Assembly: GCF_003816055.1 (NCBI RefSeq)
Contig: NZ_CP033906.1
Coordinates: 2,170,001 to 2,234,000, forward strand
Length of the DNA: 64,000 nt
Reading direction: 5' to 3'
Source of the DNA: Bacillus sp. FJAT-42376
GTDB lineage: Bacteria > Bacillota > Bacilli > Bacillales > Bacillaceae
Positions 1-7,425 of this stretch are shown here, piece after piece. The number at the start of each line of letters is the position of its first letter. Positions within the stretch are counted from its first letter, which is position 1. The position numbers were made by a program, and so were the translations under genes. A model generated the notes under the pieces. It was not told where the DNA came from. It did no database searches and worked only from the letters and a program-made list of their open reading frames with translations.

Positions 1-1319
1 GAATGACGTTCATGAGAATGCCTCTTTTTACATGGACGACTTTTGTTGCATCAGCACTTATATTATTTGCTTTCCCGGCTTTAACGGTCGGTTTGGCCCT
101 TATGATGTTTGACCGCCTTTTTGACACAAGCTTTTTTGTAGCAGACAAGGGAGGAAATACGGTTATCTGGGAGCATTTATTCTGGATCTTCGGGCACCCG
201 GAAGTGTACATATTAATTCTTCCTGCGTTTGGGATGTTTTCGGACATTATTCCGGTTTTTTCAAGAAAAAGATTGTTTGGTTATTCATCCATGGTGTTTG
301 CGACCGTTCTGATTGGATTCCTTGGCTTCATGGTTTGGGCGCATCATATGTTTACGACGGGTCTGGGGCCGATTGCGAACGCCATTTTCGCTGTCGCTAC
401 AATGGCTATCGCGGTTCCGACGGGAATCAAGATCTTTAACTGGCTATTCACAATGTGGGGCGGTGTCATCCGCTATACAACAGCGATGCTGTGGTCCGTC
501 GCTTTTATCCCCTCGTTTGTAATGGGCGGGGTTACCGGGGTGATGCTCGCAAGTGCGGCAGCGGATTATCAGTATCATGACAGCTATTTTGTCGTTGCCC
601 ATTTCCATTACGTTATTGTTGGGGGAGTTGTTTTTGCTCTCTTTGCGGGTCTTCATTACTGGTGGCCGCTCATGTTTAATAAAATCCTTAATGAAAAATT
701 AGGAAAAATTACGTTTGTGCTGTTCCTGACTGGTTTCCATCTTACTTTCTTCATTCAGCATTTCCTTGGCCTTTGGGGGATGCCGAGAAGGGTGTTTACG
801 TACCTTCCTAATCAAGGCTGGGAAACTGCCAACCTTGTCAGTTCAGCCGGAGCCATATTGATGGCAGCTGCAACAATCATTATGCTGATTAATATTGTAT
901 GGACATCTGTAAAAGGGAAAGCGGCAGGGAAGGATCCTTGGCTGGACGGAAGAACCCTTGAGTGGGCAGTTGAGGCACCGACTCCTGAATACAATTTTAA
1001 GCAAACGCCACTTGTTCGGGGACTTGATGCTCTTTGGGTGGAAAAGATGGCAGGTAAAAAAGGAATGACACCTGCGGAGCCGGTATCTGATATTCATATG
1101 CCGAATTCATCCATCATCCCGCTCATTATGGCATTCGGATTTTTCGTTGCCGCATTTGGCCTTATGTACCGGGCAGATGAGCCATGGGCGATTCTGTTAA
1201 TTTTCATTGGTTTCTCGATCACGCTTGTTTCCATGTTCTTAAGGTCTGTTCTCGATGATCATGGATTCCATATTCACAAAGAGGAACTTGAAGATGATCA
1301 AAAAGGGGTGAAGGCGTAA
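1..1319 (+). CDS. ctaD: Cytochrome caa3 oxidase subunit I, 3' part
   Basis: This is the C-terminal part of the haem-copper oxidase subunit I that reduces O2 in the membrane; the gene is cut by the left window edge, so the in-frame ATG at 3 is an internal methionine. The visible 438 residues contain the HPEVY motif (His65/Tyr69 of the fragment, a CuB ligand and its cross-linked tyrosine), the HH pair at 114-115 (remaining CuB ligands) and a HFH motif whose His200 and His202 should bind haem a3 and haem a. About ten hydrophobic segments are present. The last two, after residue 360, form the C-terminal extension typical of caa3-type oxidases. The stop overlaps the ATG of ctaE by one base (TAATG), so the genes are translationally coupled in the cta operon. 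Confidence 0.96.
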   Translation, partial: MTFMRMPLFTWTTFVASALILFAFPALTVGLALMMFDRLFDTSFFVADKGGNTVIWEHLFWIFGHPEVYILILPAFGMFSDIIPVFSRKRLFGYSSMVFATVLIGFLGFMVWAHHMFTTGLGPIANAIFAVATMAIAVPTGIKIFNWLFTMWGGVIRYTTAMLWSVAFIPSFVMGGVTGVMLASAAADYQYHDSYFVVAHFHYVIVGGVVFALFAGLHYWWPLMFNKILNEKLGKITFVLFLTGFHLTFFIQHFLGLWGMPRRVFTYLPNQGWETANLVSSAGAILMAAATIIMLINIVWTSVKGKAAGKDPWLDGRTLEWAVEAPTPEYNFKQTPLVRGLDALWVEKMAGKKGMTPAEPVSDIHMPNSSIIPLIMAFGFFVAAFGLMYRADEPWAILLIFIGFSITLVSMFLRSVLDDHGFHIHKEELEDDQKGVKA

Positions 1320-1939
1320 TGCATGCTGAAGAAAAACTGACAGCTGAAACATTCCCGGAATCTCCAGAAAAAGCCACCCTTGAAGGGAAAAATAAATTCG
1401 TTGGCTTTTGGCTGTTCCTGGGAGGAGAAACCGTCCTGTTCGCCTCTTTATTTGCAACGTTTCTTGCACTGAGGGAATCACCAAAAGGCGGTCCGCCTGA
1501 GGATCTGTTCGAGCTTCCTATAGTGTTTATAGCTACTATGCTTTTATTAACCAGCAGCTTGACAAGTGTTTATGCGATGTATCATATGAAGAACTTTAAC
1601 TTTAAGCAAATGCAAGTATGGCTTGCTGTTACGGTTCTTCTCGGAGCGGGATTTCTGGGGTTGGAAATCTATGAATTTAACCATTATGTTCATGAGAAAG
1701 ACTTTACGATTACGACCAATGCATTTGGCTCCGCCTTCTATACATTGGTTGGGACACATGGTGCCCACGTAACGTTTGGACTTCTATGGATTACTACGTT
1801 GATCCTTAGAAACAGCAAGCGGGGGTTGAGTCTTTATACGGCTCCAAAATATTACGTGGCCAGTCTATACTGGCACTTTATCGACGTTGTGTGGGTATTC
1901 ATTTTCACAGTCGTATACTTAATGGGGATGGTGGGATAA
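1319..1939 (+). CDS. ctaE: Cytochrome caa3 oxidase subunit III
   Basis: A 206-residue membrane protein of the cytochrome c oxidase subunit III family, the usual length for Bacillus CtaE. Five hydrophobic segments are visible, with family-typical sequence around VGTHGAHVTFG and the C-terminal YWHFIDVVWVFIF helix. It belongs to the membrane core of the caa3 terminal oxidase with CtaD and CtaF. It starts inside the ctaD stop codon and ends directly against ctaF, whose ATG follows the TAA without a gap, so the three are clearly one transcript. Confidence 0.95.
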   Translation: MHAEEKLTAETFPESPEKATLEGKNKFVGFWLFLGGETVLFASLFATFLALRESPKGGPPEDLFELPIVFIATMLLLTSSLTSVYAMYHMKNFNFKQMQVWLAVTVLLGAGFLGLEIYEFNHYVHEKDFTITTNAFGSAFYTLVGTHGAHVTFGLLWITTLILRNSKRGLSLYTAPKYYVASLYWHFIDVVWVFIFTVVYLMGMVG

Positions 1940-2272
1940 ATGGCTCAACATCAAAATTCCGGTAACCCAAAGGTGGACCTTGCCTACCGAAAAAGGAAAA
2001 ACGCAGAGGACATGAAATATCAGCTCGTTTCTTTTGGGATGATGCTGCTTTTAACGGTACTTGCATTCGTAGCAGTTGGCTACAAGGGGATTGAACACTG
2101 GTTCACCGTTCCGTTTATCATTCTGCTAGCAGTCGTGCAGGTTGCTTTTCAGCTTTACTATTTTATGCACATGAATCACAAAGGCCACGAAGCGCCGGCC
2201 CTGTTCCTCTACTCAGGAGTCTTCGTCGCCCTCCTAACCGTCCTAACCTTCATGACCATCATCTGGTGGTAA
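1940..2272 (+). CDS. ctaF: Cytochrome caa3 oxidase subunit IV
   Basis: A 110-residue protein with a short charged N-terminus and three transmembrane helices, matching the small subunit IV (CtaF, COX4_pro type) of Bacillus caa3 oxidase. The FYYFMHMNHK-like segment between helices two and three is typical. It begins immediately after the ctaE stop and has its Shine-Dalgarno site inside the 3' end of ctaE. It is the last gene before a roughly 600-bp repeat array that separates it from ctaG. No simple intrinsic terminator stands right after its stop; the first repeat unit begins within about five bases. Confidence 0.93.
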   Translation: MAQHQNSGNPKVDLAYRKRKNAEDMKYQLVSFGMMLLLTVLAFVAVGYKGIEHWFTVPFIILLAVVQVAFQLYYFMHMNHKGHEAPALFLYSGVFVALLTVLTFMTIIWW

Positions 2273-2413
2273 CAAGAAAAGCGGAGGGCGCTCGCTCAGC
2301 CGTGAAAGACGGTGGAGCTTCTGACCGAAGGGCGCTTTTTGCCCTGACCGAAGAAGCGAAGCGTCCGAACGGCTAGCGCCCGGAGCTGGACAAAAAGAAA
2401 AGCGGAGGGCGCT

Positions 2414-2484
2414 TCAAGTAAGGAAGTTCTGCTAAAGGCGCGGCTTCCTGCGGCAACGCAGAACTGACCTGCATCGTGCAGGCC
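2414..2484. repeat. Inner repeat module, copy 1
   Basis: This 71-bp module runs from TCAAGTAAGGAAGTTCTGC to GTGCAGGCC. It has an outer stem AGTTCTGC/GCAGAACT, an inner stem GCGGC/GCGGC with one broken pair, and a following hairpin CCTGCA-tcg-TGCAGG. Comparison with the uninterrupted outer element at 2276 shows it sits as an insertion after GGCGCT. Confidence 0.85.
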
Positions 2485-2523
2485 TCCGTGAAAGACGGTG
2501 GAGCTTCTGACCGAAGGGCGCTT

Positions 2524-2594
2524 TCAAGTAAGGAAGTTCTGCTAAGTGCGCGACGTCCTGTCGCAGCGCAGAACTGACCTGCATCGTGCAGGCC
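2524..2594. repeat. Inner repeat module, copy 2
   Basis: A 71-bp module with the same outer stem and 3' hairpin as copy 1, but the inner stem reads GCGAC/GTCGC. It is the second insertion in the same outer element, placed after GGCGCTT. Confidence 0.85.
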
Positions 2595-2659
2595 CGAAGA
2601 AGCGAAGCGTCCGAACGGCTAGCGCCCGGAGCTGGACAAAAAGAAAAGCGGAGGGCGCT

Positions 2660-2730
2660 TCAAGTAAGGAAGTTCTGCTAAAGGCGCGGCTTCCTGCCGC
2701 AACGCAGAACTGACCTGCATCGTGCAGGCC
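2660..2730. repeat. Inner repeat module, copy 3
   Basis: A 71-bp module exactly 246 bp from copy 1, with a perfect inner stem GCGGC-ttcct-GCCGC. It is part of the tandem duplication. Confidence 0.85.
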
Positions 2731-2769
2731 TCCGTGAAAGACGGTGGAGCTTCTGACCGAAGGGCGCTT

Positions 2770-2837
2770 TCAAGTAAGGAAGTTCTGCTAAGTGCGCGAC
2801 GTGTCGCAGCGCAGAACTGACCTGCATGGTGCAGGCC
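2770..2837. repeat. Inner repeat module, copy 4
   Basis: A 68-bp module 246 bp from copy 2. It keeps the GCGAC/GTCGC inner stem but has lost three loop bases, and the 3' hairpin loop reads TGG instead of TCG. Confidence 0.83.
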
Positions 2838-2977
2838 CGAAGAAGCGAAGCGTCCTACCGGATGGCAGCATCAGCTTGCCATCAAATTTTAGCAAGAACC
2901 ATCCAAGTAAGGAAGTTCTGCCTGAAGCGCCGGGTCCTGAGGGATTCAGCGCGGACTCCCGAAAGGAGGAGACATCA

Positions 2978-3874
2978 TTGGAAAATTTGACTTTATTCGG
3001 ATTTGAAGCACTTTGGAGTCCTTATTATCTGACCGTTCTCGCCCTGTTATCGGCTGGCTATTTCCTGGCAGTGCGGAACAGAGAGAAGTGGTTCAGAAAA
3101 TCCCGGCCGGTAAATGGGAAGCAGCAAGCCGCTTTTTACGGGGGAATGGCCCTGCTGTATATTTTAAAGGGCAGTCCCATTGACTTGCTTGGACACATTT
3201 TGTTTAGTGTACACATGTTCCAGATGGCCATGGTTTATTTGGTTGTTTCGCCGCTGCTTATAATAGGAATACCCATTTGGATGTGGGATACGGTTCTAAA
3301 ACGAAGCCCTCTTCATCAGATCTTTTCGTTTCTCACCAAGCCTGTTCTTGCCCTGATTGTGTTTAACGGGATTTTTTCCCTGTATCATACTCCGCTTGTA
3401 TTTGACTTGGTGAAGACGAATCCTGCCTATCATGCGGCTGCTTCAAGTGTGATTTTTTTCACATCGATTTGTATGTGGTGGCCTGTATTCAGGAGGAGGG
3501 GCAATTCAGAGGAAATGTCCGGTCTGATGAAAATGGGATACATCTTTGCGAACGGCGTTCTTCTGACTCCGGCTTGTGCCTTGATTATTTTTGCAAAAGA
3601 TCCGCTGTATGCTGCTTATTCCGATCCTGCTTCCTGGATGAATGCGATGGCTCTTTGTGTTCCCGGCTCAACGCTGACGGGTCTCAACCTTACTGGCCCT
3701 GAGGTGTTTACTTCGATGCCGCTGACGGAGGATCAGCAGCTCGGGGGCATCATTATGAAGATTATTCAAGAGGCTGTATATGGGACCATTTTGGGGTTCG
3801 TGTTCTTTCAATGGGTCAGAAAAGAGCGGGAAAAGGATCAGCAAGAGCTGCAGGTTATTTTATCCAATAAATGA
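2978..3874 (+). CDS. ctaG: Cytochrome c oxidase assembly factor CtaG
   Basis: CtaG is a polytopic membrane protein needed for assembly of active caa3 oxidase in Bacillus (CtaG_Bac family). I place the start at TTG 2978: AAAGGAGG at 2962-2969 lies eight bases upstream, and the resulting 298 residues equal the usual length. A longer in-frame reading from 2792 would add 62 residues encoded by the repeat array and is not credible. About seven hydrophobic helices are visible, with family-like sequence around LLGHILFSVHMFQMA and the second-half histidines (YHTP, YHAA). The gene is separated from ctaF by the repeats but should still be functionally part of the cta set. Confidence 0.92.
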   Translation: MENLTLFGFEALWSPYYLTVLALLSAGYFLAVRNREKWFRKSRPVNGKQQAAFYGGMALLYILKGSPIDLLGHILFSVHMFQMAMVYLVVSPLLIIGIPIWMWDTVLKRSPLHQIFSFLTKPVLALIVFNGIFSLYHTPLVFDLVKTNPAYHAAASSVIFFTSICMWWPVFRRRGNSEEMSGLMKMGYIFANGVLLTPACALIIFAKDPLYAAYSDPASWMNAMALCVPGSTLTGLNLTGPEVFTSMPLTEDQQLGGIIMKIIQEAVYGTILGFVFFQWVRKEREKDQQELQVILSNK

Positions 3875-3922
3875 CAGAGCACATGAGTGCGGCATTATCC
3901 AATTAAAAGGAGTTTATCAATC

Positions 3923-4384
3923 ATGTATTTGCCTCTACTACCAACGATCAGTACGGCATTTATTGTGATTAGTGCCATTTTTGTTGCCATTGGATGGTAT
4001 TTGATTGCAAAGCGCCGTATAGAAGCTCATCGCAAAGCAATGACCTGGGCAGGTGTATTTGCACTCGTTTTCTTTATTGTGTATGTGTCGAGAACGATTT
4101 TTGATGGGAATACTGCTTTTGGAGGACCGTCCGGAGTGAAAGTCTTTTATCTTACTTTCTTAATCTTTCACATCCTCCTTGCCGCATCAGGCGGTGTTTT
4201 TGGAATTATTTCGATTTGGTCCGGCTATAAACAGAGAATGGTGCGCCACAGGAGATTGGGTCCGATAACAAGTATCATTTGGTTCTCAACTGCTGTCACA
4301 GGGGTGACTGTTTATATGCTTTTGTACATCGTATACGGCGGCGGGGAAACGACATCCGTCATAAAGGCGATTACGGGGTTTTAA
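3923..4384 (+). CDS. DUF420 family membrane protein (YozB-like)
   Basis: A 153-residue protein of the DUF420 family, found beside caa3 oxidase assembly genes in many Bacillaceae; its biochemical function is unknown to me. The ATG at 3923 is preceded by AAAAGGAG; a longer reading from 3887 has no ribosome binding site. Four transmembrane segments are visible, with LPTISTAFIVISAI at the N-terminus, the conserved RRIEAHRKAM loop, YVSRTIFDGNTAFGGP and a third-helix histidine (FHILLA). The conserved histidines suggest a role linked to haem or copper handling, but this is inference from context. Confidence 0.85.
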   Translation: MYLPLLPTISTAFIVISAIFVAIGWYLIAKRRIEAHRKAMTWAGVFALVFFIVYVSRTIFDGNTAFGGPSGVKVFYLTFLIFHILLAASGGVFGIISIWSGYKQRMVRHRRLGPITSIIWFSTAVTGVTVYMLLYIVYGGGETTSVIKAITGF

Positions 4385-4394
4385 CATAATGAGA

Positions 4395-4430
4395 GGGGGT
4401 TGCAGAATATAATTCTGTAACCCTTTTTTT
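4395..4430 (+). terminator. Intrinsic terminator after the cta genes
   Basis: GGGGTTGCAGA pairs with TCTGTAACCC around a short loop and is followed by seven T. It closes the cta transcription unit. Confidence 0.85.
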
Positions 4431-4461
4431 AATCCTTGATTTCATGAAGGAGGAAACTTCA

Positions 4462-4959
4462 TTGGAAATTTTAACAGAGGAACTGCTGCTTGTCCCGTGT
4501 TCTCTGGATCTCGCCAAATCGCTCATTCTCCATAAAAAGGAGCTCGCCAAAAGATCGCCTATCTTGATCCCGGAGGACTGGCCCTCCGAGATGAGCAGAG
4601 GAATTATGCCTTTTTACATAGAAAGACTTGAGCGGGACTGTTCTGAGTATGGCTGGGGATTATGGCTGATTATCCATCATAAGGACAAAAAGATGATTGG
4701 AGACTTTTATATTTACTCAAAACCGGATGAAACGGGGATGGTGAATTTTGATTTCCGCATCGATCCTGATTACGGGATGGAAAATGGGTATGAAGCCGTC
4801 AGTCATTTTTTTGATTGGCTGTTTGAGCAGAAAGAAGTGAAGAGGGTTTCCACTGAATGCCATATTGAACACGATAAAACCATTGGGATTCTGAGCCGGC
4901 TAGGGCTGATCTGCAGGGGGAAAGAGCATTCCTTTTTAAGCTGGAGTCTGGCAAAATAA
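4462..4959 (+). CDS. GNAT family N-acetyltransferase
   Basis: A 165-residue protein resembling RimJ/RimL-type GNAT acetyltransferases: an N-terminal strand (LEILTEELLLVPCS), a central substrate strand ending MIGDFYIYSKP, the region FRIDPDYGMENGYEAV at the acetyl-CoA binding turn, and the C-terminal NxxS-like helix region (HIEHDKTIGILSRLGLIC). The start is TTG 4462 with AAGGAGG eight bases upstream; an upstream ATG at 4444 lies inside that ribosome binding site. The substrate is unknown. It lies alone between two terminators, so it is probably its own transcription unit. Confidence 0.78.
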   Translation: MEILTEELLLVPCSLDLAKSLILHKKELAKRSPILIPEDWPSEMSRGIMPFYIERLERDCSEYGWGLWLIIHHKDKKMIGDFYIYSKPDETGMVNFDFRIDPDYGMENGYEAVSHFFDWLFEQKEVKRVSTECHIEHDKTIGILSRLGLICRGKEHSFLSWSLAK

Positions 4960-4961
4960 AA

Positions 4962-4988
4962 AAGACAAAAGCGGGGCTTCTGTCTCTT
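4962..4988. terminator. Bidirectional terminator hairpin
   Basis: AGACA-A-AAGC pairs with GCTT-C-TGTCT between the convergent GNAT and yugN-like genes. The A-rich left flank and short T tract suggest it serves both strands. Confidence 0.6.
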
Positions 4989-5346
4989 ACAGGGTAATGG
5001 CTTCCAATTCTTTTTTTAACCGGTTCAACGTATTTTCGCACGATTTAACGATGGCTTCCGGAAAAGTTTCCCCATCGCCGTATTCCACACCATGGGGGTA
5101 ATAATGCTTGCCCAGGAGAGGATTCATTAATTGAACAACCGCATGTCTTCCTCCAGCATCGCCCTCTGTGATAAAGCCCTGAATCCGCAAGTAATAAATT
5201 TCCCCAAGCTTCTCCATTTTCTTGTCATACGTTACCCGTTCATAATCCCATTGTCCCGCGCGAATCAAACCGTGCTGATCCATTAAATCGTCAAGGCGGT
5301 TTAGCTCTGCGGAAAGCTGATCCAGACCGGTTCCTTCAAATTTCAT
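4987..5346 (-). CDS. YugN-like family protein
   Basis: A 119-residue soluble protein that looks like the YugN-like family (PF08868 type) of Bacillus, whose function is not established. Typical are the N-terminal MKFEGTGL and the conserved stretches GQWDYERVTYD and GKHYYPHGVEY. The start at 5346 follows a purine-rich GGAAGGGAGAA; an upstream in-frame ATG at 5385 lacks a ribosome site. It is convergent with the GNAT gene and divergent from ylbC across a 385-bp gap. Confidence 0.75.
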   Translation of the reverse strand: MKFEGTGLDQLSAELNRLDDLMDQHGLIRAGQWDYERVTYDKKMEKLGEIYYLRIQGFITEGDAGGRHAVVQLMNPLLGKHYYPHGVEYGDGETFPEAIVKSCENTLNRLKKELEAITL

Positions 5347-5487
5347 TGAACATTTCTCCCTTCCCCTTATGTAAACGCTTAGCATCCCATATCTTTATAA
5401 TAGTATGAAACATTCATTCTTTCAATGTGAACGTGGATGCTGCTGGAAAATTAGGTATGATATTCAATATAAAGGGACATACTGTGT

Positions 5488-5524
5488 AATTACAAAGTAA
5501 GATTTGTCTTATTTTATTGTAATT
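5488..5524. promoter_or_regulatory. Palindrome in the yugN-ylbC intergenic region
   Basis: AATTACAA at 5488 and TTGTAATT at 5517 are perfect inverted repeats, and TAAGA/TCTTA inside them also pairs. With no T tract it is more like an operator or structured leader than a terminator. The 385-bp gap that holds it contains no gene I can support; a dispersed repeat copy follows at 5574. Confidence 0.4.
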
Positions 5525-5573
5525 CAATAACTTTTCTGATTAAATGACTTGTAACAGTCCGTTTATTTTTGGA

Positions 5574-5695
5574 AGCTCTGTTAAACTTGGCTGTTGATTG
5601 CTGCTGTCAGTTGTCCGCTTATCCTTGGGTGTGCGGTGGGCCTCTTTTGGGGGTTTACTAAGCAGGAGTCTTCCGCCTTCCGCTATAATAAACAG
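5574..5695 (+). repeat. Dispersed palindromic repeat, shortened copy A
   Basis: It begins AGCTCTGTTAAACTTGGC, followed by TGTTGATT, a CGCTTATCCTTGGG block, and GCAGGAGTCTTCCGCC near the end. The same blocks occur in order at 10920, 48155 and 52082. This copy lacks the middle and the distal CAGAGC end. Confidence 0.7.
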
Positions 5696-5731
5696 ATGTA
5701 AAAATCATTAACATAGCATTTTCAATGAAAA

Positions 5732-6790
5732 GTGAGGGGAATTGAACTGAAAAGATTGTTTAAGTCTATATTGGTCATCGCTGTTATTATATGCACTTAT
5801 GCCGTTTTTATAAAGTTTGCAGAAGATCCTCCTGACCGCAAGGAGGAAAAACAGGATTTAAAACTTTCTAATGAAGAGTCGGAGGAGCAGGCGGTCAAAC
5901 TCCCTGAAGAAGGGCTGCTTTCTTTAATGGGCCAGTCGTCTGATCAAGTGGTCACAAAGCTTGGGGAACCGTCAAGAATTGATCCTTCCCAATATGATTA
6001 TGATTGGTGGATTTATGATAAGGGGAATAAGCAGTATATTCAAGTCGGGGTTTTGTCAGGGAAAGTAGTTTCGGTTTACGGTATTGGAGATGGCGTAAAC
6101 ATGAAACCGTATAGGCTTGGGGAACCTCTGAGTGAGGTCTATCAAATTTCCCCTGTATCACCGTCCCTGTCTATGGACTATGAGGGGAATTCTTACCGCT
6201 TTGAGCTTTCAGAGGAAGATATGAACACGCGTCCGGCAGTGGACATGGGAGAGATGGTGATCCAGCTCTACATTGACCGTTTTGAAGGAACATTATCCAG
6301 TATCAGGGCAACGGACAAGGCGACATTTATCAAGCAGCGGCCATATGAAGTCGTTTACCGGGGCAAACTGATTAATGCCGGCTCTCTTGCCGCATCTGAA
6401 GAAGAAGCGGTACAGCGTGCACAGGAACGTCAAATTTTTGATATTACCAATATCATTAGAAACAGGCATGAACTGGAGCCTTTGGACTGGGATAATGATA
6501 CGTCTAAAACAGCCTTTTCGCACAGCAAAGATATGGCAGACAATCAATACTTTGCTCATGACTCTCCGACAAGCGGAACTCTTGCAGACAGGCTGAAAAG
6601 AGATCAGATTCCCTATCAGACTGCAGGGGAAAATATTGCCGCACACTACAGCGACAGTATTTCTTCTGTTGAAGGATGGCTCAACAGCGAAGGCCATAGA
6701 AAAGCTTTGCTGAATAAAGAGTTTACCCATCTTGGTGTAGGCGTATATAAAGATTATTATACACAGGATTTTACAGGGAAAAAAAACTGA
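5732..6790 (+). CDS. ylbC: CAP-domain protein YlbC
   Basis: A 352-residue protein with an N-terminal membrane anchor or signal (LFKSILVIAVIICTYAVF), a Lys/Glu-rich linker, a CAP-associated N-terminal domain (about 55-190) and a C-terminal CAP/SCP domain (about 230-345) with AFSHSKDMADNQYFAH, AGENIA and GWLNSEGHRKALL. It is probably surface-exposed; the function is unknown. Start choice is uncertain: GTG 5732 has no good ribosome site, while AGGGGA at 5735-5740 points to CTG 5747, giving an L/MKRLFKS N-terminus. TTG 5742 between them is out of frame and stops after two codons. Its terminator overlaps the 3' end of the convergent thioesterase gene. Confidence 0.85.
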   Translation: MRGIELKRLFKSILVIAVIICTYAVFIKFAEDPPDRKEEKQDLKLSNEESEEQAVKLPEEGLLSLMGQSSDQVVTKLGEPSRIDPSQYDYDWWIYDKGNKQYIQVGVLSGKVVSVYGIGDGVNMKPYRLGEPLSEVYQISPVSPSLSMDYEGNSYRFELSEEDMNTRPAVDMGEMVIQLYIDRFEGTLSSIRATDKATFIKQRPYEVVYRGKLINAGSLAASEEEAVQRAQERQIFDITNIIRNRHELEPLDWDNDTSKTAFSHSKDMADNQYFAHDSPTSGTLADRLKRDQIPYQTAGENIAAHYSDSISSVEGWLNSEGHRKALLNKEFTHLGVGVYKDYYTQDFTGKKN

Positions 6791-6816
6791 TAGCCGGGAG
6801 CGGCTATCAGTTTTTT
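6785..6816. terminator. Terminator after ylbC
   Basis: AACTGATAGCC pairs perfectly with GGCTATCAGTT around GGGAGC, followed by T6. The hairpin contains the ylbC stop codon and the stop of the opposite-strand thioesterase gene. Confidence 0.85.
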
Positions 6817-7298
6817 CTTTCAATTATAAAAAAAGTGGCTGTGCTGTAAGCCATAAGTTTTCCGTCGTCCCGAAAGATCCTGGACTCCATCAGCATCGTT
6901 TTTGAACCTTTATGGATCAGTTTAGCTTTGCATGATAAAGAGGAACCTGTCCCTGGTGCGGTGTAATTGATTTTCAGCTCAGATGTTACGGCTGCCAGAT
7001 GGCCGGGAAGAATTTTATGTGCAAGTGTCCCCATTGCAGAATCAGCTAAAGTCGCTGTAATTCCTCCATGTACAATGTTTAATGAATTTTGAATAAGGGC
7101 AGTGTTTGGGATGGTCAGAGTAAATTCGTCTTCGCCATCTGTCCCTTCTGCCTGTAATAAAGCTCCAATATAAGTCCCGCTGCTCTTTTGATGTTTCCGC
7201 TTCATCGCTTCAACAAGAAGGTGAAATTCGTTTGTTTCTGCATCTGTCAATTGGTTAATGAGCCCCATCGTTTCCTGTTTAAGCTGATCTTTATCCAT
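6807..7298 (-). CDS. PaaI-family thioesterase (hotdog fold)
   Basis: A 163-residue protein of the PaaI/YdiI acyl-CoA thioesterase group. After a helical N-terminal region of about 50 residues, the hotdog domain carries the hallmark NIVHGGITATLADSAMG, where the HGG turn and the Asp in the following helix take part in thioester hydrolysis, and a C-terminal strand ending in MAYSTATFFII. It probably hydrolyses acyl-CoA; the substrate is unknown. The start at 7298 follows AAAGGGATG; a longer reading from 7373 has an unlikely N-terminus. It is divergent from ylbD. Confidence 0.85.
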   Translation of the reverse strand: MDKDQLKQETMGLINQLTDAETNEFHLLVEAMKRKHQKSSGTYIGALLQAEGTDGEDEFTLTIPNTALIQNSLNIVHGGITATLADSAMGTLAHKILPGHLAAVTSELKINYTAPGTGSSLSCKAKLIHKGSKTMLMESRIFRDDGKLMAYSTATFFIIERKN

Positions 7299-7425
7299 TG
7301 CTGCATCCCTTTCAGCGTTTTCTCCTATTTTAACAAGAAACATGCAGGGGGAACAGAAAATTAGGCGAACCAATCAGGGTGAGGCTGCTTACACTATACT
7401 AGGCGCATGCAAAGGGGTGAGGCAA

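Larger units (their letters stand above)
2276..2922. repeat. Nested tandem palindromic repeat array between ctaF and ctaG
   Basis: The space between ctaF and ctaG is filled by repeats. An outer element starting AAAGCGGAGGGCGC and ending CGCCCGGAGCTGGACA occurs at 2276-2394. It recurs at 2397-2640 and, with a decayed end, at 2643-2861; the last two form a 246-bp tandem duplication. In the second and third copies, two inner modules of about 71 bp interrupt the outer element (2414-2484, 2524-2594, 2660-2730, 2770-2837). A fifth module remnant begins at 2903. The outer element resembles a short dispersed intergenic repeat that I recall from several Bacillaceae genomes. No protein is likely to be encoded here, although one frame stays open into ctaG. 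Confidence 0.9.

Noticed and set aside
2276..2922. CRISPR array
   Set aside because: The repeats are long, palindromic and nested with no regular unique spacers, and no cas genes are near.
2792..2977. N-terminal extension of ctaG by 62 codons
   Set aside because: It is encoded by the repeat module, has no ribosome site, and makes the protein longer than the family; TTG 2978 has an ideal Shine-Dalgarno.
5681..5690. TATAAT at 5684 as a ylbC promoter
   Set aside because: It lies within the end of a dispersed repeat copy and no -35 element is found 16-18 bp upstream.
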